Assembly (NCBI RefSeq): GCF_039542225.1
Contig: NZ_BAABHS010000011.1
Coordinates: 124,001-188,000, forward strand
Origin: Yinghuangia aomiensis
Lineage (GTDB): Bacteria > Actinomycetota > Actinomycetes > Streptomycetales > Streptomycetaceae
Direction: 5' to 3'
Length of the DNA stretch: 64,000 bases
Part shown: positions 33,957-42,810 of the stretch, piece after piece
How the letters are laid out: every line of letters begins with the position of its first letter
Position numbering within the stretch: the first letter of the stretch is position 1
Notes under the pieces: generated by a model
What the model was told of the DNA's origin: nothing
What the model saw: the letters and a program-made list of their open reading frames with translations, nothing else
The model's database searches: none
Made by a program: the position numbers and the translations under genes

Positions 33957-34967
33957 GTGTCCGCGTACGACGTGCCCCCTTTCACCCCGGTCCGAGTCCT
34001 CACCGAGTGGACGTTCGACCCGCTGACCGCCGTCCTGGTGGTCGGCCTCGGCGTGGCGTACCTGGCCGGCGTGCGGAAACTGCGCGCCCGCGGGGAAGCC
34101 TGGCCGCGGACCCGCACGGTGCACTTCATCGGACTGGGACTGGGCACGTGGCCGTTGGCCACGATGTCGTGCCTTGGGGTGTACGGGGACGTGCTGTTCT
34201 GGGCGCGGGCGGTGCAGAACATGCTGCTGCTCATGGTCGTGCCGCTGTTCTTGGCGGAAGGCGCGCCGCTGACCCTGCTGCGCGCGTTCATGCCCGGATC
34301 GGCGGCGGCCCGGCTCGGCCGGATCCGCCGCGGCAAGGTCGCGGCGGCCCTGACGTTCCCGCTGCTGCCGTCGGCGGTGTTCGTGCTGACCCCGTTCGTG
34401 CTCTACCTGACGGGCTGGTACCCGGCGACGCTGCACGGCGGCCTTGCCCCGCACCTGACCCGGCTGCTGCTCGTGGCGATCGGGAGCGTGTACTTCTGGA
34501 CGCGCGTGCAGGTCGACCCGGTGCCGCGCCGCTATCCCCACTTGGTGTCGATGTGGCTGACCTTCGCCGAGGTGATCTTCGACGGTGCACTCGGTCTGTA
34601 CGTGATGCTCGGCCACCAGGAGATCGCCTGGGACCACTACCAGGCGGTCCGCCCGTGGGGCCCGTCGCCGCACCAGGACCAGGTCTGGGGCGGCGGCGCG
34701 CTGTGGTTCACCGGCGACCTGGCGGGGCTGCCGTTCCTGGCCATCCTGCTGGTCCGCATGGTCCGCGAAGACGAACGCCGCGCCCACCGCATCGACCGCG
34801 AACTCGACGCCCAAGCCGCCGCCCGCAAAGCGGAATCCGCCGCGGCCCGCGCGGAAGCGGGCTTGGCCCCCGCGGACCCGGCGAACGAGGGCCCGGAGAT
34901 GATGCGCCCGTGGTGGGAGACGGACCCGCGCTTCGCGGGTCGCTACGGGCCGGTGTCGGAGGGGTGA
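33957..34967 (+). CDS. ctaG: CtaG-type cytochrome c oxidase assembly protein
   Basis: A 336-residue membrane protein of the Caa3_CtaG family. It begins with the family's PPFTPVRVLTEWTFDP, then has about seven helices: LTAVLVVGLGVAYLAGV, FIGLGLGTWPLATMSCLGVYG, AVQNMLLLMVVPLFLAEGAPL and onwards. Family residues NMLL and WxxxxGLYVMLGHQ are visible. It probably helps insert copper into cytochrome oxidase. The GTG at 33957 (SAYDVPPFTP) is the most plausible start. The last 60 residues are charged and cytoplasmic. Confidence 0.88.
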   Translation: MSAYDVPPFTPVRVLTEWTFDPLTAVLVVGLGVAYLAGVRKLRARGEAWPRTRTVHFIGLGLGTWPLATMSCLGVYGDVLFWARAVQNMLLLMVVPLFLAEGAPLTLLRAFMPGSAAARLGRIRRGKVAAALTFPLLPSAVFVLTPFVLYLTGWYPATLHGGLAPHLTRLLLVAIGSVYFWTRVQVDPVPRRYPHLVSMWLTFAEVIFDGALGLYVMLGHQEIAWDHYQAVRPWGPSPHQDQVWGGGALWFTGDLAGLPFLAILLVRMVREDERRAHRIDRELDAQAAARKAESAAARAEAGLAPADPANEGPEMMRPWWETDPRFAGRYGPVSEG

Positions 34968-35294
34968 GGGGGAGCCGGCGACGGGATCGTGCGCCGACCG
35001 GCCCGGTCGGCAGCGGGCCGCGTCCCGCTCCAGCCGTGCGGTGAGTTCGGGCGACGGGTTCAGCAGCACGGTGTTGAACGCACCCGGGCGCGGCGATGTC
35101 TGACCCGTCACCGCGCCGCCGCCCGGCTCCCGCGTCCTGCGCCGGCCGCCTCGCCCCACCCCGGCCGGCGGGCGGGCACGCCGACTTCGGCTCCCGCCGC
35201 GCACGCGCCCGGCCGTCGGCGCCGTCGCGGCGCGCTCCCGATGCGTCGGCCGAGCCCCACCGCGCCGCCCGTCCCACTCCCGCCCCCGTCGGCC
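34968..35294. other. Convergent GC-rich spacer
   Basis: This stretch separates the ends of CtaG and the ABC exporter. Composition is very high in C and G, with open frames in all directions but no ribosome binding sites. A minus-strand fragment near 35030-35100 (GAFNTVLLNPSPELTARLERD) has gene-like texture but no start or end. No clear hairpin was found. Confidence 0.35.
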
Positions 35295-37154
35295 CTACCG
35301 CCGCATCCCCGGCAGATCCACCTCCCCCTCGACGGTCTTCTCCGCGTCCGTCTCCCCTTCCTCGTCCAGGAAGCCGCCCGACTGGTGGTGCCACAGCTTG
35401 GCGTAGGTGCCGTCGTGGGCGAGGAGTTCCGTGTGGCTGCCCTGCTCGACGATGGTGCCCTGGTCGAGGACGACCAGGCGGTCCATGTTGGCGACCGTGC
35501 TGAGGCGGTGGGCGATGACGAAGGCGGTGCGGTCCTGCATCAGGTGCCACAGGGCATCCTGGACGAGGGTTTCGCTCTCCGAGTCGAGGGCGCTGGTCGC
35601 CTCGTCGAGCAGGAGGATCGGGGCGTCGCGGAGGATCGCCCGGGCCAGGGCCACGCGTTGGCGTTGGCCGCCGGAAAGCTTGACGCCGCGTTCGCCGACC
35701 AGGGTGTCGAAGCCCTCCGGCAGGGTGTCGGCGAACTCCGTGACGTGGGCCGCCTCGGCGGCCTGCCGGATCTCCTTCTCGGTGGCGTCGGGGCGGGCGA
35801 AGGCGATGTTCTCGCGCAGCGTCCGGTGGAACATCGCCGGGTCCTGCGGGACGTACGCGAACAGGCTCCGCAGGTCCGCCTGCCGCAGTGCGGTGATGTC
35901 CTGGCCGCCGATCAGGATCCGGCCCTGGTCCACGTCCATGAACCGGAGCAGCAGGCGGGTCAGCGTGCTCTTCCCGCCGCCGGAGCGCCCGACCAGGCCC
36001 AGCTTCGTGCCGCTCGGCACGTCGAGGTCCAGGCCGCGGAACAGCGGCGGCGCGCCCGCGTAGCCGAATGTCACGTCGCAGAACCGCACGTCCGCGCCGG
36101 TGTTGCGCAGCGGTTCCGGGGCCGGCGGGTCCACGACCGTGGGCGATTCCAGGAGCAGTTCGGTGAACTGCGCGGCCTCGGTCAGCGAGCTTTCCAGCCG
36201 CCGGTAGACCTGGTTGAAGTCGAACATGATGCGCGTCGCGTTGCCGAAGTACGTGAACGCCACGATCGTCCCCTGCACGCCGAGCCCCCCGGCCCACACG
36301 ACCGCGACCAGCAGCCCGAGCGAGTTGGTGAGCACGGACATCGGCGCGATGATCGTGTCGATCCGCAGGTTGCTGTAGTCCCACGACCGCAGCGCGAGCC
36401 GACGGCTGTCCGCGACCCGCGAGCGGTGCTCGGCGGCTTCCTTCTCCTGCGCGCCGAACGCCCGGACGGTGTCCATGTTGGACAGGCTGTCCGCGACGTG
36501 TCCGGACACCAGGGCATACGCCGCCTCGCGCGCGTCGACCAGCTTCTGCCGGCGCCGGATCAGCGGCGCGACGACGAACCCGGTCAGGGCGATCATCCCG
36601 ACGAGGACGACCACCAGGATCGGGTTGTAGATCCCCAGCACCACGGACGCGAAGACCAGCGGCACGATGTTCGCGACCACGGAGAACGACAGCGTGTCGA
36701 TGAACTCCTCGTACCGCGACGCGAAGCCGAGCACCCGCTTGGTGAGCGAGCCCGCGTAGTTGCCGTGGAAGAACGCCGCGTCCTTGGCCAGCAGCGCGTC
36801 CATGCCGACGAGGTTCAACTGCTCGATGCCGCGCGCGTCCGCGCGGTTGAGGCAGTGCACGCCGATCCGCCAGATGCCCTCGGCGAGCAGGCACACGGCG
36901 AAGTAGCCGAGCACGTAACCGAGTACGGCGGTGGAGCCGGCGGCGATGTGACCGATGGCCGCGGCGACGAGCAGCGGGCCGACGTAGAACAGCAGGATGT
37001 TGCCCAGCGCGGGCAGCAGCAGCGCGGGGAACGAGAAGCGGCGGCTGCGGAGTATCTCGCGGCCGTAGAACTGTAAGGCGAGCTTCACGGACGTCTTGTG
37101 GCGTGCCGGGTTCGGCGACTCGGAGCCGGCTTCCCCGGGTGCGGGCGCAGGCAT
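35295..37154 (-). CDS. ABC exporter (fused membrane and ATPase domains)
   Basis: A 619-residue half-transporter. A six-helix membrane domain fills about residues 25-330, and the ATPase domain has Walker A GRSGGGKST, Q-loop YVPQDPAMF, signature LSGGQRQR, Walker B ILLLDEATSALD and the switch histidine in VIAHRLSTV. It should work as a homodimer exporting lipids, peptides or drugs. The ATG at 37154 has AAGGGGG upstream. The acidic tail (EEGETDAEKTVEGEVD) is not conserved in the family. The gene has no partner half-transporter, so a homodimer is likely. Confidence 0.92.
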   Translation of the reverse strand: MPAPAPGEAGSESPNPARHKTSVKLALQFYGREILRSRRFSFPALLLPALGNILLFYVGPLLVAAAIGHIAAGSTAVLGYVLGYFAVCLLAEGIWRIGVHCLNRADARGIEQLNLVGMDALLAKDAAFFHGNYAGSLTKRVLGFASRYEEFIDTLSFSVVANIVPLVFASVVLGIYNPILVVVLVGMIALTGFVVAPLIRRRQKLVDAREAAYALVSGHVADSLSNMDTVRAFGAQEKEAAEHRSRVADSRRLALRSWDYSNLRIDTIIAPMSVLTNSLGLLVAVVWAGGLGVQGTIVAFTYFGNATRIMFDFNQVYRRLESSLTEAAQFTELLLESPTVVDPPAPEPLRNTGADVRFCDVTFGYAGAPPLFRGLDLDVPSGTKLGLVGRSGGGKSTLTRLLLRFMDVDQGRILIGGQDITALRQADLRSLFAYVPQDPAMFHRTLRENIAFARPDATEKEIRQAAEAAHVTEFADTLPEGFDTLVGERGVKLSGGQRQRVALARAILRDAPILLLDEATSALDSESETLVQDALWHLMQDRTAFVIAHRLSTVANMDRLVVLDQGTIVEQGSHTELLAHDGTYAKLWHHQSGGFLDEEGETDAEKTVEGEVDLPGMRR

Positions 37155-37369
37155 GGATCCCCCCTTGTGCGGTGGGTTCGTTGGCGGTGGATCCATGCTG
37201 CCGCAGCGGTTGGACGGGACGCGATTGATTAATGCCCGAGATTGAGCCAAGTGGGTGATGGCTGGAAGAAGTTCCTTGGTGGGGACTGGTGTTGGGAGTC
37301 TGTCGACGGTCAAGGAGATCGTCGACGCGCTCGCGGTCAACCCCGACACCGTGGCCCATCCGGTTCCCG

Positions 37370-37672
37370 GTGATCGGACCGGCCCCGGCGGCGGCCGCGC
37401 TGCCGGCTTTCGCCCTCGCGGTCGCCGCCGGGGCGCGGCTCAAGCGCACCCTGGCCGCGGTCGGCGTCGCGCCGGCCGGGTCGCTCGCCGTGACCCCGGC
37501 CTGCGGCCAGTGGCTCGCGTCGTTCCGGTCCGGGCCCGCCGACGGCGGCTCGTTCTGGCTGGGCGAGGCCGCCTACACCGGGATTCCGGTAGCCGTCGCG
37601 GCCCCGGCACTGGTCGCGGGCTGGTTCGGCACCCGGGCCCGCGGCGCGGCCTTACGTCTTGGCCGGTCCTGA
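37370..37672 (+). CDS. Possible small membrane protein
   Basis: The frame encodes about 100 residues with two weak hydrophobic stretches (AAAALPAFALAVAAG and YTGIPVAVAAPALVAGWFG). A GTG at 37370 is the best start, but no good ribosome binding site is seen. The 3' end overlaps the convergent membrane gene by 21 bases. Coding status is uncertain. Confidence 0.35.
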   Translation: MIGPAPAAAALPAFALAVAAGARLKRTLAAVGVAPAGSLAVTPACGQWLASFRSGPADGGSFWLGEAAYTGIPVAVAAPALVAGWFGTRARGAALRLGRS

Positions 37673-38056
37673 CGGCCCCGATTCCGGCGGAGGAGGCGGT
37701 GGTGCGTCGCCCGGCGGCGGTTGATCGGCCGCCTCGTCGCGCTGGCGCGGCGGGGCGGTCCGGGCCTCCGCCGCGTCGCGGCGTTGGCTCGCCCGCCATT
37801 CGGTGGACGACCCGATCTGCGCGTAGTGGGTGTGCCGGCGCCGGAGCGCGGCTCCCGCGCCCATCAGGCCGAGCGCCAGCATCAAGATCAGGGCCAGCGC
37901 GAGCCCGGCGATGAAGATCGCGACCCCGTTCAGCGTCGCAATGTGGTTGCCGAACATCGACACCGAGTACTCGGGCGTGCCGGACCAGTTCTCCGTGATG
38001 AGCAGCGCGGTGAACGCACTGGTTGCCATCAGCAGCAGGAGTCCCAGCAGCAACAT
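37652..38056 (-). CDS. Two-helix membrane protein
   Basis: A 134-residue protein with two membrane helices (LLLGLLLLMATSAFTALLI and NGVAIFIAGLALALILMLALGLMGAG) joined by a loop containing NWSGTPEYSVSMFGNHIA. A cytoplasmic tail follows, basic and then Pro-rich (RRRHTHYAQ, then PPPGDAPPPPPPE). Proteins of this layout are frequent in Streptomyces, with no assigned role. The ATG at 38056 is preceded by AGGTCTTCCGATG-type purines. Confidence 0.65.
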   Translation of the reverse strand: MLLLGLLLLMATSAFTALLITENWSGTPEYSVSMFGNHIATLNGVAIFIAGLALALILMLALGLMGAGAALRRRHTHYAQIGSSTEWRASQRRDAAEARTAPPRQRDEAADQPPPGDAPPPPPPESGPSGPAKT

Positions 38057-38140
38057 CGGAAGACCTCCTCGGAGCGGAAGTTCCCCCGTTGTCCGCCTGC
38101 CCGGTTCCGCCGCCGGCTAACACGCGAGGGTCTTCGGCCG

Positions 38141-38195
38141 ACCCGAGCCCGGCCCGAGCCCGGCCCGAGCCCGACCCGAGCCCGGCCCGAGCCCG
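38141..38195 (+). repeat. 11-bp minisatellite, five copies
   Basis: Five head-to-tail copies of (G/A)CCCGAGCCCG lie between the two-helix membrane gene and the ABC-F leader. They are non-coding. Confidence 0.8.
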
Positions 38196-38320
38196 GCCCC
38201 GGACGACCGCCGGCCCGCCCGGGGCCGCCGCGGCACGACCGGCCGCCGGCCGGGAATCCGGGTGACCCGATGCCCGCATGCCGTTAAGATCGCCGGAACA
38301 CCAGTGTGAGGAGACCGAAC

Positions 38321-38350
38321 GTGGCGGGTGACGACGACATCTCCGGGTGA
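38321..38350 (+). CDS. Leader peptide (uORF) of ABC-F gene
   Basis: A GTG-initiated nine-codon frame (MAGDDDISG, stop TGA) has a strong GAGGAGA ribosome binding site 6-7 bases upstream. Its stop codon lies inside the first hairpin of the leader (38341-38359). The position, 132 bases before the ABC-F start, fits a sensor peptide for ribosome-mediated attenuation, as established for several antibiotic-resistance ABC-F genes. Confidence 0.55.
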   Translation: MAGDDDISG

Positions 38351-38394
38351 GACCCGGAGCTGACGGCCGTCGGCGGATGCGCAGGAGCATCGCC
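38341..38394 (+). promoter_or_regulatory. Leader hairpins of ABC-F gene
   Basis: A perfect 8-bp stem with 3-base loop (CTCCGGGT-gag-ACCCGGAG, 38341-38359) overlaps the uORF stop. A second stem joins CGGCGGATGC (38370-38379) with GCATCGCCG (38386-38394). A T-rich stretch, CCTTTTT, follows at 38412-38418. A ribosome paused on the uORF would open the first stem. Confidence 0.5.
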
Positions 38395-38481
38395 GTGGCC
38401 ATTTCGTCGTTCCTTTTTGCCGCCCGGTTTCCGGGGCCGTAGGCCGATGCCCGCCCCGCCGCACACCCGAGGTTCTTTGCG

Positions 38482-40116
38482 ATGTCCGACGCTTCCGTCA
38501 TCTGCTCCGCTCTGTCGTTCTCGTGGCCCGACGACACCCCCGTCTTCACCGACCTGTCCTTCACCATCGGCGGCGGCCGCACCGGCCTGGTGGCTCCCAA
38601 CGGGGCCGGCAAGAGCACGCTGCTCCGGCTGATCGCCGGGGAACTGCGGCCCACCGCCGGATCCGTGCAGGTCGTCGGCACCCTCGGCTACCTCCCGCAG
38701 GACCTCCCGCTCACCGCCGGCCGCACGGTCGCCGAAGTCCTCGGCGTCGACGCGGTCATCCGCGCGATCGACGCTGTCGAATCCGGCGACGTGGCGGACG
38801 AGCACTTCGCGGCCATCGGCGACGACTGGGACATCGAGGACCGCACCCGCGCCGAACTCGACCGCCTCGGCCTTGGCCACCTCGCGCTCGACCGCGTCCT
38901 CGGCACGCTCAGCGGCGGCCAGATCGTCTCCCTCGGCCTTGCCGCCCAACTCCTCAAGCGCCCCGACGTGCTGCTCCTCGACGAGCCCACGAACAACCTC
39001 GACACGGACGCCCGGCACAAGCTGTACGACGTCCTCTCGGTCTGGAACGGCTGCCTCGTCGTGGTCAGCCACGACCGCGCCCTCCTCGACCGCATGGACC
39101 GCATCGCCGAACTCGACCGCGGCGAACTCCGTCTCTACGGAGGCAACTTCACCGCATACGAAGAAGCCGTGCAGATCGCCCAGGAAGCCGCGGAGAAGAA
39201 CGTCCGCAACGCCGAACAGGAACTCAAGCGCGAGAAACGCGAAATGCAGCAGGCCCGCGAACGCGCCGAACGCCGCGCGAGCAACGCCGCCCGCAACCTC
39301 AAGAACGCCGGCCTGCCGCGCATCTTCGCCGGAAACATGAAGCGCGGCGCCCAGGAAGCCGCGGGCCGTGCCGGGCAGATGCACGGCAGCCGGGTCGGCG
39401 AAGCCCAGGCCCGCCTCGACGAAGCCGGCCGCGCCCTCCGCGACGACCAGCGGATCACCCTCGACCTGCCGGACACCGAGGTCCCGTCCGGCCGCACCGT
39501 CTTCCTCGGCGAAGGCCTCCAGGTCCGGCACCACGGCCGACCGCTGTTCGCGGGCAACGGCGCCGACCTGGCGATCCGCGGCCCGGAACGCATCGCCCTG
39601 ACCGGGCCCAACGGCGTCGGCAAAACCACCCTGCTGCGCCTGGTGCACGGCGACCTCGCGGCCGACGACGGCACGGTCAAGCGCGCCGACGGCCGGATCG
39701 CGTACCTGTCCCAGCGCCTCGACCTGCTCGACGCCGACCGCACCGTCGCCGAGAACTTCGCCGCGTTCGCGCCCGACCGGACCGACGCGGACCGGATGAA
39801 CCTGCTCGCCCGCTTCCTCTTCCGCGGCGCCCGCGCCCACCTCCCGGTCGGCGTGCTGTCCGGCGGCGAGCGGCTGCGCGCCACCCTGGCCTGCGTGCTC
39901 TGCGCCGAACCGGCACCGCAGCTCCTGCTGCTCGACGAGCCCACCAACAACCTCGACCTGGTCAGCGTCGGCCAGCTGGAAGGCGCCCTCGCGTCCTACC
40001 GCGGCGCGTTCGTCGTGGTCAGCCACGACGAACGCTTCCTCACCGCCATCGGCGTCGACCGCTGGCTGCGGCTGGCCGACGGCGAGGTCCGCGAGGTGGC
40101 CGCGCCGGAGGTGTGA
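38482..40116 (+). CDS. ABC-F family ATPase (ribosome protection type)
   Basis: A 544-residue protein with two ATPase domains and no membrane segment. Domain 1 has Walker A APNGAGKST, signature LSGGQIVSLGLA and LLLDEPTNNLD. The linker is long, helical and strongly charged (EQELKREKREMQQARERAERRASNAARNLKN), and domain 2 has GPNGVGKTT, LSGGERLRATLA and LLLDEPTNNLD. ABC-F proteins of this build bind the ribosomal E site and dislodge antibiotics, or tune translation. The charged linker matches the P-site tRNA interaction motif. The uORF/hairpin leader supports a resistance role with drug-inducible expression. Which drug class is unknown. Confidence 0.9.
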   Translation: MSDASVICSALSFSWPDDTPVFTDLSFTIGGGRTGLVAPNGAGKSTLLRLIAGELRPTAGSVQVVGTLGYLPQDLPLTAGRTVAEVLGVDAVIRAIDAVESGDVADEHFAAIGDDWDIEDRTRAELDRLGLGHLALDRVLGTLSGGQIVSLGLAAQLLKRPDVLLLDEPTNNLDTDARHKLYDVLSVWNGCLVVVSHDRALLDRMDRIAELDRGELRLYGGNFTAYEEAVQIAQEAAEKNVRNAEQELKREKREMQQARERAERRASNAARNLKNAGLPRIFAGNMKRGAQEAAGRAGQMHGSRVGEAQARLDEAGRALRDDQRITLDLPDTEVPSGRTVFLGEGLQVRHHGRPLFAGNGADLAIRGPERIALTGPNGVGKTTLLRLVHGDLAADDGTVKRADGRIAYLSQRLDLLDADRTVAENFAAFAPDRTDADRMNLLARFLFRGARAHLPVGVLSGGERLRATLACVLCAEPAPQLLLLDEPTNNLDLVSVGQLEGALASYRGAFVVVSHDERFLTAIGVDRWLRLADGEVREVAAPEV

Positions 40117-40156
40117 GCCGGGTGGCGCGCGCCCGGCCCGGACACGGCCGAGAGGC

Positions 40157-40762
40157 CTACATCCCGGGCGCGCGCCACACCGGGAACCATCGGGACAGGT
40201 CCGTCTCGATCCGCAGGTCGTCGGCCAGCGCCGCCTTCACCTGCAATTCCAAGGCGTTGTCCCGCTTGTCGCCGGGCAGCGGCGCGAACGGATAAAAGGT
40301 GCCGCGCTTGTAGAGGTACACCAGCGCCAGCGCCCGGTCGCGCGCGTCCCGGAACGCGATCAGGGAGCACAGCAGCTGCGGGCCGAACCCGGTCTCCTCG
40401 AGCCCGGCGTTCACCGCGTGCAGGTCGTTGACCAGGGCGGCGACGTCGTCGGGCGGGCGGCGCAGGACCAGCCAGGAGTAGCCGTAGCCGTCCCGGCGGA
40501 GGTCGACCGGGGGAGCCTCCGGGGCGTCGTCGCCGAGGCCGTCCGGATCCGGCAGGCGCGCGTCCAGCAGGGCGCGCACGTCCTCCACCACGTTCCGGAA
40601 CGCCTCGCCCTCGGTGCTGGAGAAGCACACCGCGGCATCGCCGGTCGGCACGAACCCGGCCGCCGCCTCCAACGTGATCGCCGCCGACGGCAGCCCGAAC
40701 AGCCGGTCCAGATCCGGCTTGACCTGCTTGGTCCGCCCCAACACCGTGTCCCAGAAAGCCAC
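40157..40762 (-). CDS. PspA-associated protein PspAB
   Basis: A 201-residue soluble protein beginning MAFWDTVLGRTKQVKPDLDRLFGLPSAAITLEA, the hallmark of the actinobacterial PspAB family. Further landmarks are GDAAVCFSSTEGEAF, YGYSWLVLRRP and LLCSLIAFRD. PspAB is found with the membrane-stress protease HtpX and PspA homologues. Its biochemical role is not known, but the context points to the envelope-stress response. It lies 68 bases downstream of htpX on the same strand. The gap contains three copies of a 9-bp ATCGCCTAC repeat (40782-40808). Confidence 0.85.
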   Translation of the reverse strand: MAFWDTVLGRTKQVKPDLDRLFGLPSAAITLEAAAGFVPTGDAAVCFSSTEGEAFRNVVEDVRALLDARLPDPDGLGDDAPEAPPVDLRRDGYGYSWLVLRRPPDDVAALVNDLHAVNAGLEETGFGPQLLCSLIAFRDARDRALALVYLYKRGTFYPFAPLPGDKRDNALELQVKAALADDLRIETDLSRWFPVWRAPGM

Positions 40763-40830
40763 CGGCCACCTCGCGAGTTCCGTCGCCTACATCGCCTACA
40801 TCGCCTACGTCGTGTGCATCGCTGGGGGCA

Positions 40831-41736
40831 TCAGACGCCCTTGCCCAGCCGTTCCGAGATCTCCGCGAGCGCCGCCAGCCGCTTCTCCAGGCTCGGATGC
40901 GTGGACAGGAGGTTCGACAGCGTGGTCCCGGCGCTGAGCGCGGGTGTGAAGAAGAACGCGTTGAACGCCTGCGCGGTCCGCAGATCCTCCGTCGGGATCC
41001 GCGCCATCTCGCCGCTGACCTTGGTCAACGCGGACGCCAGCGCGGACGGCTTCGCGGTCAGCGTCGCCGCCGCCCGGTCCGCGGCCAGCTCGCGGTAGCG
41101 GGACAGGGCTCGGATGAGCAGGAAACTGATCGCGTACACGGCCGCCGAGATACCCATCACCATCGCGAACAGCACGGCCGTGTTCTGGTCGCGCCGTCCG
41201 CGCCCGCCGAACAACTGCGAGTAGAACGCGAACCGGACCATCAGCCCGGCGATGACGCCCAGGAAGGACGCGATGGTGATCACCGCGACGTCCCGGTGCG
41301 CGACATGCGACAGCTCGTGTGCGAGGACGCCTTCCATCTCCTCGGTGTCGAGCCGCCGCTGCAGGCCCCGGGTCACGCACACCACCGCGTGATTGGCGTT
41401 CCGCCCGGTCGCAAACGCGTTCGGCAGATCCATGTTCGACACCGCGACCTGCGGTTTCGGCATGTCGGCCGCGGCGCACAGCCGGTCGATCACCCCGTGC
41501 AGCTCCGGTTCCTCTTCCGGGGAAACGATCCGGCCGTGCATGGCGTACATCGCGATGCGGTCGGAGAACCAGAACTGCGCGACCAGCAGCGCGGCCACCA
41601 CCAGGACGATCAGCACGACGGATCGGAGCAGCACGATCAGTGCCGCGATGAACCCGACATACAGCAGGCCCAGCAGAAACATCGTGAGCAGCATGCGACC
41701 GGTCAGCCCCCGGTCCGGCGCGAACCGACTGCGCAT
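40831..41736 (-). CDS. htpX: HtpX membrane zinc metalloprotease
   Basis: A 301-residue M48-family protease. Two N-terminal helices (LLYVGFIAALIVLLRSVVLIVLVVAAL) precede the zinc site HELSHVAHRD. Two more helices (VITIASFLGVIAGLMV and LFAMVMGISAAVYAISFLL) precede the third ligand region YRELAADRAA. HtpX degrades damaged membrane proteins. The ATG at 41736 is chosen because GAGG lies 8 bases upstream; the ATG at 41742 is too close to it. Paired with pspAB downstream, it forms a membrane-stress module. Confidence 0.93.
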   Translation of the reverse strand: MRSRFAPDRGLTGRMLLTMFLLGLLYVGFIAALIVLLRSVVLIVLVVAALLVAQFWFSDRIAMYAMHGRIVSPEEEPELHGVIDRLCAAADMPKPQVAVSNMDLPNAFATGRNANHAVVCVTRGLQRRLDTEEMEGVLAHELSHVAHRDVAVITIASFLGVIAGLMVRFAFYSQLFGGRGRRDQNTAVLFAMVMGISAAVYAISFLLIRALSRYRELAADRAAATLTAKPSALASALTKVSGEMARIPTEDLRTAQAFNAFFFTPALSAGTTLSNLLSTHPSLEKRLAALAEISERLGKGV

Positions 41737-41860
41737 CGCCATCACCTCGGGATCGGATGTCCTGATCCCATGGTGCGCGCCCGGAGGGCAAAACGGGCCT
41801 CCCGGGCGCGCGGGATTTCGGCACGCTGTGCGTCGGTGCCGTCACCCCGGGTGGCCGGGG

Positions 41861-42592
41861 TCAGGACTGCTCGGGCATGCTCGCCTTCGCGGCCGATGCG
41901 GCGGCGTCCGCGATGCTGTCGCGGTACATGCCGAGCTTGGGATCGGCGATGCGCGTCCCCGCGGGCAGTGGGAAGTTGAGCGTGTCGGCGGCGGGCATGT
42001 TGGCCGGGTCGGCGAGGACGTCGACCTCGTCGATGCCGGCCGCCGTGCCGGTGGCGGCGTTGCCCGGGTTGAGGTCGAGCACCGCGTAGGCGCTCTTGCC
42101 GACGCGCAGCGCGTGCAGCGGGCCGCCCATGCCGTCCGGCACCTTCGGCTTGACGATCTTGCCGTTGCCGGCGTCCTTCTTGCTGTCGAGTTCGACGTAC
42201 GGGATCAGCGACAGGCCGCACGCCTTCGTGCTGGTGTTCTGCACCCGGATCACCCGCTGGGTGGGCGCCTCGGGTCGCGGCTCCAACGTGATGGAGACCT
42301 GTTCCTTGGTGCACGGGTGGTCGAGGGCGTACGAGTCCGAGTCGGCCGCGCCGCCGCCGGGCACCGCGCCGCCCGCCGGCTTCGAGGCCGCGCCCGCCGA
42401 CGTGGATGCGCCGCCGCCCGGCTGCCCGGACCCGTCGGCCGCGGAGGGCGCCGCCGGGGACGCCGCGGGCGAGGACGCCGAGGGCGAATCGGCGGTGGAC
42501 TTCGCCGAATCGTCGGAATTGCAGGCGGTCAGCGCGAACAGCGCACTTGCCGCGAGACATGCCGAAAGCGGCACGGAGCGGTGGAACGGCAT
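41861..42592 (-). CDS. DUF4232 lipoprotein
   Basis: A 243-residue lipoprotein: signal SVPLSACLAASALFALTAC with lipobox LTAC, a Ser/Ala/Pro/Gly-rich linker of about 60 residues, then a DUF4232-type beta domain (VSITLEPRPEAPTQRVIRVQNTS, ACGLSLIPYVELD, LNPGNAATGTAAGIDEVDVL). Cysteines in the domain could form a disulfide. The domain is common in streptomycete exported proteins and has no known role. Another DUF4232-like exported gene occurs at 59880. It is divergent from the Lys-rich membrane protein at 42811. Confidence 0.82.
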   Translation of the reverse strand: MPFHRSVPLSACLAASALFALTACNSDDSAKSTADSPSASSPAASPAAPSAADGSGQPGGGASTSAGAASKPAGGAVPGGGAADSDSYALDHPCTKEQVSITLEPRPEAPTQRVIRVQNTSTKACGLSLIPYVELDSKKDAGNGKIVKPKVPDGMGGPLHALRVGKSAYAVLDLNPGNAATGTAAGIDEVDVLADPANMPAADTLNFPLPAGTRIADPKLGMYRDSIADAAASAAKASMPEQS

Positions 42593-42810
42593 GCGGGATC
42601 ACCTTCGTGGGGGACGTTGCGGTGACGATCACCGATCAGGACAACCGGAACGCCCGTTCGGTTCCGCCCCGCGGCCCGGCGCCGCCTCCGCCGTGGGGTC
42701 CGGCCCGAGGCCCGCACGAAAAACCTGATGCGCATCCCTCACCTTCGTGCTGCGGTCCTCCCTAGACTCCCGGGGGTCCATTCGGAATCTTGCGGAAGGG
42801 AAGAAAGGTT

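Noticed and set aside
34989..37076. A 695-codon plus-strand open frame
   Set aside because: It is the antisense shadow of the ABC exporter, with no ribosome binding site and low-complexity acidic/basic composition.
34708..37449. A 913-codon minus-strand open frame
   Set aside because: It overlaps CtaG and the ABC exporter in other frames, is Arg/Pro/Gly-rich throughout and has no motif; it is a high-GC shadow of the true genes.
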